Positions 1 through 9,625 of a stretch of 64,000 nt of DNA are shown here, in pieces. A program made the translations under genes and the position numbers. Where the stretch lies: the NCBI RefSeq assembly GCF_021134715.1, contig NC_060019.1, positions 8,494,001-8,558,000 on the forward strand, written 5' to 3'. Origin of the DNA: Daphnia pulex (lineage: Eukaryota > Arthropoda > Branchiopoda > Diplostraca > Daphniidae). Under the pieces are notes generated by a model. The model was not told the DNA's origin. It did no database searches and saw nothing but the letters and a program-made list of their open reading frames with translations. Numbering within the stretch: the stretch's first letter is position 1; each line of letters starts with the position of its first letter.

Positions 1-69
1 CTATTTTACTTAGCAACAAACGGTCAACCGCCATATGCACAAGAATTACTTACACTTGATAAGTTGTAA
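1..69 (+). CDS. Lipase-family protein, last exon only (cut by window edge)
   Basis: The first 69 bases read as one open frame ending in TAA at 67-69. The peptide ends FYLATNGQPPYAQ and then a short tail. This matches the C-terminal strand of the two complete lipases downstream, which end FYLDTNEQEPWAMG and IYYLNTNDQAPWAMG. The downstream flank, around 90-115, also resembles the flank after the first complete copy. It is therefore the 3' end of a third tandem lipase gene whose body lies left of the window. Its tail is about nine residues longer than that of its neighbours. Where its last exon starts cannot be seen. Confidence 0.7.
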   Translation, partial: LFYLATNGQPPYAQELLTLDKL

Positions 70-89
70 AGATTTTTATGAGTTCTGCA

Positions 90-115
90 TGGCAAAGTGC
101 TGTAGCTTAACCGTT
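90..115 (+). repeat. 3'-flank segment of the lipase duplication unit (copy 1)
   Basis: The stretch around GGCAAAGTGCTGTAGC resembles GACAAAGTGGTGTAGC at about 1977-1992. Each lies roughly 250-270 bp before the start codon of the next lipase. This suggests the duplicated unit includes the 3' flank and the next promoter as well as the gene. Confidence 0.5.
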
Positions 116-299
116 ACTAACAACCAATAAATCACGCTAAAGCTTGAGTTGACCGATACGATGTTTACGTGTGGGCGGCGGTGGCTTCCATAGTTCCATA
201 TCTATTTTCTTTCTTTTAGTAAGCGATATCAGCAGCTCAAACCGTTTTGCTGTCATTGCACTGACGTTGAATATTGCATTGTCATTCTTTGGTGCAGCC

Positions 300-306
300 T
301 ATAAAA
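300..306 (+). promoter_or_regulatory. TATA box of first complete lipase gene
   Basis: TATAAAA lies 55 bp before the start codon at 361. A TCAG-containing sequence about 15-20 bp further on could be the initiator. The next lipase copy has a similarly placed AT-rich box. Position and sequence fit a TATA promoter of a highly expressed secreted-enzyme gene; the transcription start itself is inferred. Confidence 0.5.
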
Positions 307-360
307 ACTGAAATCAGGCTCAGCACTATTTATTAGTAAAAGGACATCATTTAATGCAAA

Positions 361-1862
361 ATGATTAAGTTTACAATGTTATTGCATTTCTTTACTTTAA
401 TCTCGACTACATATTTTTCCACAGGATCTGAAATCGGTAAACAAAATTGGTTAATAATAATTTTACATGCGCACTACATTTTAAATTTTTTGGATCAGGT
501 GAATCTGAATCCTTTCCTTATGACTACCAGCGTGAAGTTTGCAATCAAGCTGATCTGGTGGTTTACAGACTTTTCACTCGGTCAGTACACTACACTATTT
601 TATTCAGTTGTGTAATGTTTTTCCGTCTTTTTCAGTAAAGAATATTAGTTAAACTTTCTCTGATATAGGAAAAATCCTGAAGAATTTCAATTGTTAAAAC
701 TAGACGATTTGGATTCGCTCATGTCATCAAATTACAATCCTAATCTCCCTACTAAAATTTACGCACCTGGTTGGAATAACAACGGATCTATTGCCTATCC
801 AACGAGAGATGGTAAGTTGATATAAATAATGATGCATTTGAGAGAGCTCTATTCTATTTCTTAACGTTATTCGAACGTTTCTTTAAAAATTAGAATACTT
901 ACTACGAGATGACTGCAATTTTTTAATCGTCTATTGGTCTGATCTTCAATCAGAAGGCGGTGTTTTTGTAATTCAAACCACCATGAAAGCAGCAAACCAT
1001 ACGGGGTATGTATCTCTAGTCGTTCTATCGTTAAGCCACTGTCGCAAACACACACTGGAAATAATTAAAAAGCTTTAAATTTGATGACAAGGGCTTTTAT
1101 AGATTTCTTGGTTGGGAATGGAACGCCGCTAAGCAATTTCCATTTAATTGGCCACAGTGCCGGTACTCATCTTGCTGGAGGAGCTGGGGCTGCAGTTACT
1201 TCTGGGAAAATTCCTCGAATTACTGGTAATCAATTTGTAGGAGCTGGGTTCCAAGCTCTGTTTATTAAAAATCAATCAAAAATTCTTTTTGTTTTGTTTA
1301 TTAGGTTTGGATCCAGGAGACGGTCCGTTTAATTTAAATGAAACTGACACCCGATTGGACATTAGTGATGCAGACTTTGTAGACATTATTCATACAAATG
1401 GGGGAGATTTTATGAATGGAGAAATTGCCTTTATTGAACCCATTGGTCATGTGGATTTTTATGTTAATGGAGGTCACAAGCAACCTGGTTGTCAGGATCC
1501 GGATTTTAGTAAATTTTCTTTTATTACCAGTTCCGTAAATATGCATCTCATTAAACATAACGTGTAAAAATATTTGTAGCTTGCTGCCACCATTGCCGCG
1601 CTGTGGATTTGTTTGCTGAATCCATCAACACGGAAGTTGGTTTTGTATCGCTGCGCTGCGACTCGTACGAAACATTTCTAAACGGATCGTGCCATGGAAA
1701 CGACAGAGAACTTATGGGGGACACAGTTTCGTTAAAGTAAGTGCTATAAACTAATTATTCGACGATTAATAGCATGCACTGAATGAACCCTTTGTATCAA
1801 TAAGTGCCCTTGGGATTTACTATTTGAATACCAACGATCAAGCACCTTGGGCTATGGGATGA
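361..1862 (+). CDS. Secreted lipase / phospholipase A1-like protein, tandem copy A
   Basis: Eight exons: 361-436, 499-580, 669-811, 894-1005, 1092-1225, 1305-1508, 1580-1736 and 1805-1862, giving 321 residues. All junction phases agree. The protein starts with a hydrophobic signal peptide, so it should be secreted. The pancreatic-lipase family triad is visible: Ser160 in GHSAGTHLAGG, Asp185 in GLDPGDG and His255 in CHHCR. The family IHTNGG segment follows the Asp. There is no C-terminal PLAT (colipase-binding) domain. The loop matching the pancreatic lipase lid is only about seven residues between its two cysteines (about 23 in the human enzyme), a feature of phospholipase A1-type members. 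The substrate (triacylglycerol or phospholipid) is therefore open. AATAAA signals follow at 2015 and 2023. Exon lengths match the next copy everywhere except exon 1. Confidence 0.9.
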
Positions 1863-2178
1863 AATCTGCAAGCATAAAAACAAAAAATGTAAAGCCTGTT
1901 TATCGGTTTCAGCTATTCTTCTTTACACACGCTTAGTGAATATGACTTGAGACGCTATAAAAAAAATTATTGCTGCGTGACAAAGTGGTGTAGCCATTAG
2001 CATATAGACATATTAATAAAATAATAAAGCGTTTTATTGTTATTTAAACACTTTATTGATGTTTGAAATGGCCTCCGCTTCTATATCTCTATATTCTTAC
2101 AGTAATAATGAGATCAACCGTATCGCATATCACTAGTTATCTTGCAGTCTTGTATTTATTACGTCGTTGTAGCCTACA
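1863..2178. other. Intergenic spacer between lipase copies
   Basis: This holds the 3' end of lipase A, with AATAAA at 2015-2020 and 2023-2028, and then the promoter region of lipase B. The segment at about 1974-1999 resembles 90-115, marking the same place in the previous duplication unit. No open frame of interest was seen. Confidence 0.6.
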
Positions 2179-2184
2179 TATAAT
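2179..2184 (+). promoter_or_regulatory. TATA-like box of second complete lipase gene
   Basis: TATAAT lies 55 bp before the start codon at 2239, the same distance as the TATA box of the upstream copy from its ATG. A TTTAGTTCAAG stretch about 30 bp on could contain the initiator. The equal spacing supports a promoter copied with the gene. Confidence 0.4.
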
Positions 2185-2238
2185 AGAATTGAAACCCCGC
2201 AGTGCTACGTTTAGTTCAAGGACACATTTCAAAGGAAA

Positions 2239-3711
2239 ATGATTAAGCTCTACTCGTTGATTTGCTTGACATTGGTCCTGATAATAGACGGTTCCTCCGG
2301 ACTTGGAATCGGTAAAATCTAAATCTAGTTTAACTCTATATTTCAGCATAATCATTACTATATATGTTTTTATCCTCATGAAAGCAGATGAATCTGAACC
2401 ATTTCTTGATGATTACCAAAGAGAAGTTGGCAACGAAACTGATCTTGTTGTTTACCGGCTCTTTACTAGGTCAGTAAAATTTGCTTTTTATAATTTTGTG
2501 TACAAACTGCATAGTGTATATGATTCACTAAATAAATGAATTTATTTTTTTTACAGAAAAAATCCCATAGATTTTCAAGTGTTGAGGCTAAATGATGTAG
2601 ATTCACTGATGGCATCAAATTACAACCCGAATCTCCCGACCAAAATTTATGCTCCAGGTTGGGATAACAACGGTTCCATTGCGTATCCGACAAGAGATGG
2701 TATAACTGAATTTCCCTAACATAAAAGGGCTTTAATATCAAATTAAAATTTCCGCTATTTTTTATAGAGTATCTACTACGAGACGACTGTAATTTTATAA
2801 TCGTCTACTGGTCTGATCTTCAGGCAGGAAATACTTTGTTTATAGTCCGCACCACCCAGATAGCAGCAAATCATACAGGGTATATTTTACAACACCCTCG
2901 AAAATCTTGTTGTTTAAAGAGCCTTACATCTTGTTGTACAGGGCTTTTATAGATTTTTTGGTTGAAAACGGGACGCCATTACGCAACTTTCATTTGATGG
3001 GTCATAGTGCAGGGACTCATCTTGCTGGAGGAGCTGGAGCTACAGTTACTACAGGGAGAGTACCTCGAATTACAGGTGAAGGGTAAAGGATGAATAACCC
3101 GTTGTGCAGAAAAAATACGTGTTTTGTAAATTTAATGTCAGGTTTGGATCCAGCGGAAGGTAGATGGACATTGAATGAAACAGATACCCGATTGGACGTC
3201 AGTGATGCAGAATTTGTCGACATTGTTCATACAAACGGAGGAGATATTTCTAATGGAGAAATTGCTTTCATTGAACCAGTTGGCCATGTTGATTTTTATG
3301 TTAATGGAGGCCACAAGCAGCCCGGTTGTCAGGATCCGGATTACAGTAAGATTTTTAAAGTTATCAATCGTGTAAAAGAAATGAGTTACATAATTAAAAT
3401 TGGTACATTTTTATTCTGTAGCATGCTGCCATCACTGCCGTGCTGTTGATTTATTTGCGGAATCTATCAACACGGAAGTTGGTTTTGTATCACTGCGCTG
3501 TGACTCGTACGAGTCATTCCAGAACGGCTCCTGTGATGGAAACGACAAAGAGCTTATGGGAGACACAGTTTCTTTAAAGTAAGTGATTTCATCGACTTTC
3601 CACTCATTTTTAACATTTGCACTGATTTCACTATTTTTTTTTCTGTCAATAAGTGCTCGAGGTATTTTCTATTTGGACACAAACGAACAAGAACCGTGGG
3701 CTATGGGATGA
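2239..3711 (+). CDS. Secreted lipase / phospholipase A1-like protein, tandem copy B
   Basis: Eight exons: 2239-2311, 2388-2469, 2557-2699, 2768-2879, 2942-3075, 3142-3345, 3422-3578 and 3654-3711, giving 320 residues. Exons 2-8 have exactly the lengths of copy A; exon 1 is one codon shorter. A signal peptide is present. The triad is Ser159 (GHSAGTHLAGG), Asp184 (GLDPAEG) and His254 (CHHCR). GLDPAE keeps the classic family form here, while copy A has GLDPGD. The lid loop is again very short and no PLAT domain follows. The catalytic core and C-terminal half are close to copy A; the signal peptide and early mature region differ more. Both copies look intact and probably active, but in vivo substrate and tissue cannot be read from sequence. 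Confidence 0.9.
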
Positions 3712-5039
3712 AAAGACAAAACAACTTAATTGTCCATTTATCTATTTATTTTATTGACGGTATTTGTCACTACTGTGTCAAGATCGTTGCATTTTTTTTT
3801 AAATTAAGTAGTTTTTATTAAATTAGAATAATTGTACGAACCCTTGATTTATCAATTGTTTGTAATGTTTTATCGATTTTTTGCAGCGATTACGTATTGC
3901 GACTGAACCGCTGAATAGCCACTGCTGAATACGAAGCTGATTCGATGGAAAAGGTTAAAATTTTACTTAAATGAGATCATTACCAATCAAAAGCTAGACT
4001 AGCCTACCAATCAAACAGAGACGAAACTTATGATAAAAATGCGAGAAGAATTAAAATAATAAAAAGTTACATAAGAATAAGTCAATCCTTTCAAGAACCC
4101 AAAATTTCTACACACCTCTTTGTTACGTGATCACTCAGCTATTCTTAACACACAGTATGAGGGGCTATTAAATTTCCTCGGTACCAGTGTGTATATCGGA
4201 CAAAAAAGAAGAATTGTGTGTTTGTTATGCTAAGATTTTTACTAGCCATTTGTTTTGACAGATGGTAGAACACAAGTCCTCAAATTTGCCGAATACGGGT
4301 ATTTTTCAAACATATTTCTGGCTTAAAGGGACTGCGCGCACCTATCATATCTACCTACCTACCCCAAGGGCCAAGGCTTAAAGATTACAGACAAAAGAAA
4401 GAATCACCCCCCCCCCCCTCCCACAAATGTTCCGCCATTTGTGTCTCGGAAGACTATATCCGCAAGGGGTTTGACTCGTAATCAAAGAAACCTACGCAAT
4501 ATAGCCTTTTCGTCCTATTACAACTACAACACAAGTAAACTAAGCACATGCTCATAAAAGGAAAAAATGAACTTTAGATAAGAAAAAATTGCGCTTTATA
4601 AACTATTTCTTAATATTTTAAAAATGAAGTGGTTTTGATGTAAATCGCATTCTTGTGACGCTTCAGCTGTTAGCTAAATTGATAAAGAAATCCGTACTTA
4701 AAGAGCCGTTTTACAACCATTAATTTAGACATATCCGATCTTGTATCCTTGAAGACAACTTTGAGCGATGCGAGTTATATAATTACAATTAAAATAATAA
4801 TTGCAATTATGAATTACGATTATTAAGGATGTCGTTCTCCAAATGTCGGATAGTCAAACGTCTTAAAGGATGCTTGATAAAATTTTTGGACGAGTGTTTT
4901 CAATGAAAACACTTCCTGATAAATAAAATATAAAACCCTACCACAATATAATGAAGAATACAATCTCATCATAAAATTTATTATACTTCTGAAATCTGTC
5001 AAGCTGTCCTAAGTGAGCAGCATTAATCGGTCCCTTCGC
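3712..5039. other. Gene-free spacer, AT-rich
   Basis: No convincing exon or open frame was found on either strand. It contains short AT-rich low-complexity stretches and a C run at about 4407-4418 followed by TCCC. The 3' end of lipase B must end near its start. Confidence 0.5.
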
Positions 5040-7315
5040 TGTAGTTAGATTGTGTTAGGACTGTTAGCCTCATCGCTTTGTTCTTCGTCATTTATTAGTG
5101 ATTAATCCAACGCCATTTTAAGTGTAAGTTACTTTACTGATTCTAGTGCTTGCACAGTTTATTTTTGTACTCATATTTTGTTTCTACTCGAAATTCCTGA
5201 TTATGGGTATCTTACTGCTTAACAAGTTCGATAATCATCATTTTCCTTCATGTGTGAAAACTTCCAAGCCTCCTTACCATCACTGACCCCTTTTTTTTCA
5301 AGTGGCTTTATATATAGCCTTTATTAATCATTTTCAGTTGTCAAATTAGTCAGTTTTAGTTACTTTGCACATCCCTGTAAAAATGTATTCGCAGTTGCTG
5401 TGTGGTAACCTTCTGGTGATGACTGACGATAACTATTCCACCAACAAAAAATTAACACTTGTTAATTTTTATTTTTCGATAATTGCTTTTTTTTATCTAC
5501 TAAATGTATTCCACGGAGACAAATATTTGTTTATTTTTCGTCCGTGGATGCCAAGTGCTGTCACTAGGTGGCTAAATATTTCAGTGTGTTTAGGGATTGA
5601 ACTATTCAGCCCTAGTGTATTGGTATTAGGGGAGGGGAGGGGGCATCAAACCAAAGTTCTGAGACGAATGACGTCCATTTATTTCTTTTCTATCGAGACG
5701 CCGTCGAGGATGGTTACGTTAGTCATTGCGAGGTAATTTCTTTCCTGACATGTTCTCCATAAAAAAGGTAATTCCTGATTTCATTCTTAATGTTAATGTT
5801 TTTTTATGGTTAATTTACGGGTTAATTTACGGGTTACATGGCCTTAAATTTATGCTAGCCAATTCCATGTGGCCATGCCTGAAGTACACTTGTCCAAAAT
5901 GTCGTCTCTTGCGCCATGTTGCACGTTTCGTTGCATGTTGAAGTACTATAGAACAGTACAAGTAATAATATTGAGTAACTTAATAATTATAAGAGTTTGT
6001 TTTTCCACATTAAAATTCTGTAATCTAATTTCTGATAGAAAGTTTTATTATGAATTATCATACATAAGTAATCCTAAGTAACCCATCATTTGCCAATATT
6101 TTTCTTTGATAGTTTTGTGAATTTTTTCAATTGAGAGCTGAACTTGAATTGAGCTTGTGAAGACATGCACTTCAGTTAATCACAATTTTAAAAGTATATT
6201 TTACTCTCTGATTTTACTAATTTAATTTGTGACAGGTTGGTGGAAATTATTCTCAACGTGCAGTGCCAAGTCAACAAGATGCCTCTGTGATCATGCCCTT
6301 GATGAGGTCTTTATCATGTTGCGAGATGAAAATGTGAAGAAAACGGAAGGAAATCTGAAATGGTAACATCTACTTGTGTAAAACAACTTGAGTATGTTAG
6401 CATTTAGCTTAAATTTTAGTCCATGCATGTGCTGTTCTTTGCTTAGAAGTTACTCAAGTTGGGAGTAGAATTCTTGATTTAGAAATATATGGAGACATTT
6501 GAAAAACTACCAACTGCTTAGAATAAGATCCTTTAGAAACTATTTTCATCAGCTTGTAAAAAGTTGTAGTTTTTTAACAATATTTTTTCATACACAACTG
6601 AATTTTTTTGTATTTGTTTGAAAATAATCTTGGTTTTTTAACATTCTTTTGTTTTGTAGGAATTCTTTGCGAGTTTGGTGTTGGAGCTGTTAATGGTGGT
6701 GATGTCTGGTGTGCAGTGGTGCGGCAGTCATGTTCCAATTTGGAGATGTGCTGAAATGGATCTTCTGCAGACTTGGAAGTTCTACTTCAGACTTCGACTA
6801 ACATTGTTGGTGTCCATGCAGTGTTGAGCTGTTGTGCAAAAGTTGGTGTCTCCTGAAAGTTGTCTGGCATTTTGTTGGTGTATTCTCTTGCTACCTGTAC
6901 CCACATTGAGGTAATGCTGGATGAGTTTTTTTTTTTAAATTATTGACTTGCAACTAAATCTCCGTTGTCGTTTTCAGTTCAATCGTACGCCGCCGTTCCA
7001 GACTTGATCCATTGGTGAAGCCGAAAAGAGGTTGCTGAAATTCAAGACTGCACAATTTACAAATGCATATCTGTTGTCCCTTTTCCCTGAGTAAACTGCA
7101 TGTCCGCCGTTGGTTATTCGTCTGGTCGAAAGGGAAATAGCAATGAGAAGTTCTGATGTATTTTTGGAGAAATATTAGTTTGACCACGAAGTAATTCTCC
7201 CTTATGATTCGCAATCAACTGTATCTCCTCATATAACGTTTCAACTTGTTCGCTCTTCACATTTATGACCAATATCAATATTATTACTTCGCTAACAATA
7301 AAATATGAAACAAAC
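5040..7315 (+). ncRNA. Candidate spliced transcript, non-coding or short-ORF
   Basis: A chain of good plus-strand splice signals suggests four exons: about 5040-5123 (then GTAAGTT), 6236-6362 (after ...GACAG, before GTAACA), 6660-6910 (after TTTTGTAG, before GTAATG) and 6978-~7315 (after TTTTCAG). AATAAA sits at 7297-7302. No exon codes for a recognisable protein. Joining exon 2 to exon 3 creates a 56-codon ORF whose ATG is the last three bases of exon 2 (6360-6362) and whose TGA is inside exon 3. It starts MEFFASLVLELLMVV and is hydrophobic at the front, but several upstream ATGs precede it. The transcript, its 5' end and the ORF are inferences from splice sites only. Confidence 0.3.
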
Positions 7316-9625
7316 CTATTTTGTTCTTTTTTCCCTATGCATACAACGATTATTACAACCTATATTTAATTTATAACCAAAATAAATAATTTCCTGTCCA
7401 AATTTTTATCATTTTTTTCCGCTTCATAAAACAACCACCATATTATTTATTTACTAAGTCTTTTTCGACAAAAATTGGCGATGTCCTTTCATTCTTTTTT
7501 TTTTATTAAAAAAATTAACAAAATATTTTGCTATGCAAAATGTTTATTTTATTTATTCAAACACAATATTATAGATATATATTTATGGCCCCCAGGGAGG
7601 GGGGGGCCTGTGACTTTCCCAACCGCGATAATAACATGTGCCGTTATTATTTTGTTGGTGCAGAAAGCCGGAATTTAATCTAGCAGTTGTCGACTGTGTC
7701 AAACCTGACATAGATCAGGTTGCCTCAATCGTATACTGCACAATAAAAACGCCAAAGACGACAGTGAAACCATTTCAAGACTGCAACACAGGAAATCACT
7801 GGTAGAGCAAAAAAAACACACAAAAGAGAACAGATTATTTCACACACAGGATAACATTGGCAGGGCAAAATACACAAATACAAACAGAAAAATATTTAAA
7901 GTCAGCGACCCGGATATCACTGGCAACTTCAGGCTGCTTCATGCTAGTTCAGGATACCGCCAGCACAGCTACTTCTGGATAACACTGGAACCACACGCTG
8001 CATACAACAGTTCAATTAGTCCCCATCACATCTTTCTCCACCTGGCTGCAACAAGATAACCAACAGCAGACCTATTTAAGAAAACAAAATAATTACCATC
8101 GGGGAAAGACAGTGTGTGCACAATTACACAGGACTCTTTAGGACAAAGGAATACCAGGAGTACTGCTCACACACAAGCTACGCAGTCCAACAGATCTTTC
8201 CGATATCTCAAATTTTACATAGGAAGTTAGAATTGGCAAGGTATTCAAATGCAAATTGATCTCTAGTCATATTAACCAAGTACTTTAGTAGAAAATTAGA
8301 TAAACATAATTACTTTTGCTTTTGCTAGGGACGAGACGTACGACTGGCAGCAAGACACGAGGCACGACATTTCGGCAAAATGGACAGGCTCTCGAAAGTC
8401 CGAGTTACATGTTTTGACAAAGTGGTATTGAAATCACCTGTCAATTAACACAACGAAATTTAACATTAAGTAACACTAAGAAATTAACAAAAATACCTTT
8501 ATGACGGATTGCCATATACCTTAACATTTTCATCATGGGAAACGTCACGACCGGCATCCCACTTCTGCTGCGTCAAGGAACAAAATGGCCGAATTTAGTC
8601 CCCTGAAAACATTCGCGCCACCTAGCGACAGCCAATTGGATTGCTTGCACGCAGCAGCCAAATTTGAATTCGTCACGCCCTTCAAGGCCTGATTTAGAAA
8701 TTATTACACAGACCGAGTTTAAAGCTAGTAGATTATTAGTAAATAATCTACGAAAATAAGTGAATTGTCAACAAACACACAAAATTAATCAACACGAAAT
8801 ATTTTCTGTTTTTAATGTAAAAAAAAGAGATGCCCCATTTGCTTACAGCCTCTCGATGACAAATCAGATGCGATGAGACATCTGATCAGAGATACGGGGA
8901 TATCTACAAATTAGAAGCGTAAGAACCTGAAAAAGAATCTAACAAGTGGTGCGATATGAAAAACAAACCCCACGATAGAAATATTCAATTTCCATTCCCC
9001 CCCCCCCCCAGAAACTAAAATAATTGTATGTAAATAGCAATAGCTTACTTTAAAACAAGATGAGTATGACATTCCGTAATAATAACCCGCCAATGGCCGT
9101 AATAGAGAACACTTTGACTAAGTGCCCAGTGTCCACCAAGTTGCGGTCTTAACTTTTTTTAAAGACTTGACTTGTGATGTTGAACATCAATCGGACGCTG
9201 AAGACTCCATAAGAAGAGATACCACAGTGTATTATTTAAGGCAATACAACGGAGTGGTTGGCACAATGAGGCAGTCTCCTGCCCGTATTTTCACGAAACT
9301 TGGGAAAGAAATTAGTTGCCGGGAGAAAAAAAAACGAAGTAACGAAATGAGATGTCAACCGTACCAAATTTTTCTCATAATTTTGCACTCAATCAAAAGG
9401 GAGCATAGTAGTAATAGATATATTCATAGATAACACGATGGGTTACGCGGCTACCCAGGTGGAAGGAGAGGATCGAGAAAAAGAAAGTCAAGGAGCACAT
9501 GATTGTCTTCTTGTTAGAAATTATTTACATGATTAAAATAGCTGTACAGTTTCGTTCAAATAATTCCGATTCCGCGTTCATTTATGGGGAAAAAAATCTA
9601 ATAAAAAATTGTAGAACATCTAAAT
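7316..9625. other. Gene-free spacer downstream of LRP5/6
   Basis: No protein gene was recognised. It holds G/C homopolymers (GGGAGGGGGGGG near 7597 and a C run at about 8999-9010), the degenerate repeat at 7789-7990, and a more GC-balanced stretch around 8330-8700 that could be a promoter or first exon of an unseen transcript. The 3' UTR of LRP5/6 must occupy the right end. Confidence 0.45.
7789..7990. repeat. Degenerate short repeat around GGATAnCACTGG
   Basis: Similar words recur: CAGGAAATCACTGGTAGAGC (from 7789), CAGGATAACATTGGCAGGGC (from 7847), CGGATATCACTGGCAAC (from 7911), AGGATACCGCCAGCAC (from 7951) and TGGATAACACTGGAAC (from 7977). Spacing shrinks from about 60 to 25 bp. This looks like an old, decayed tandem repeat rather than a microsatellite. 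No function is suggested. Confidence 0.35.

Noticed and set aside
5365..5736. 123-codon plus-strand ORF
   Set aside because: It lies inside the first intron of the candidate transcript, has no recognisable domain, and its AT-rich composition matches surrounding non-coding DNA.
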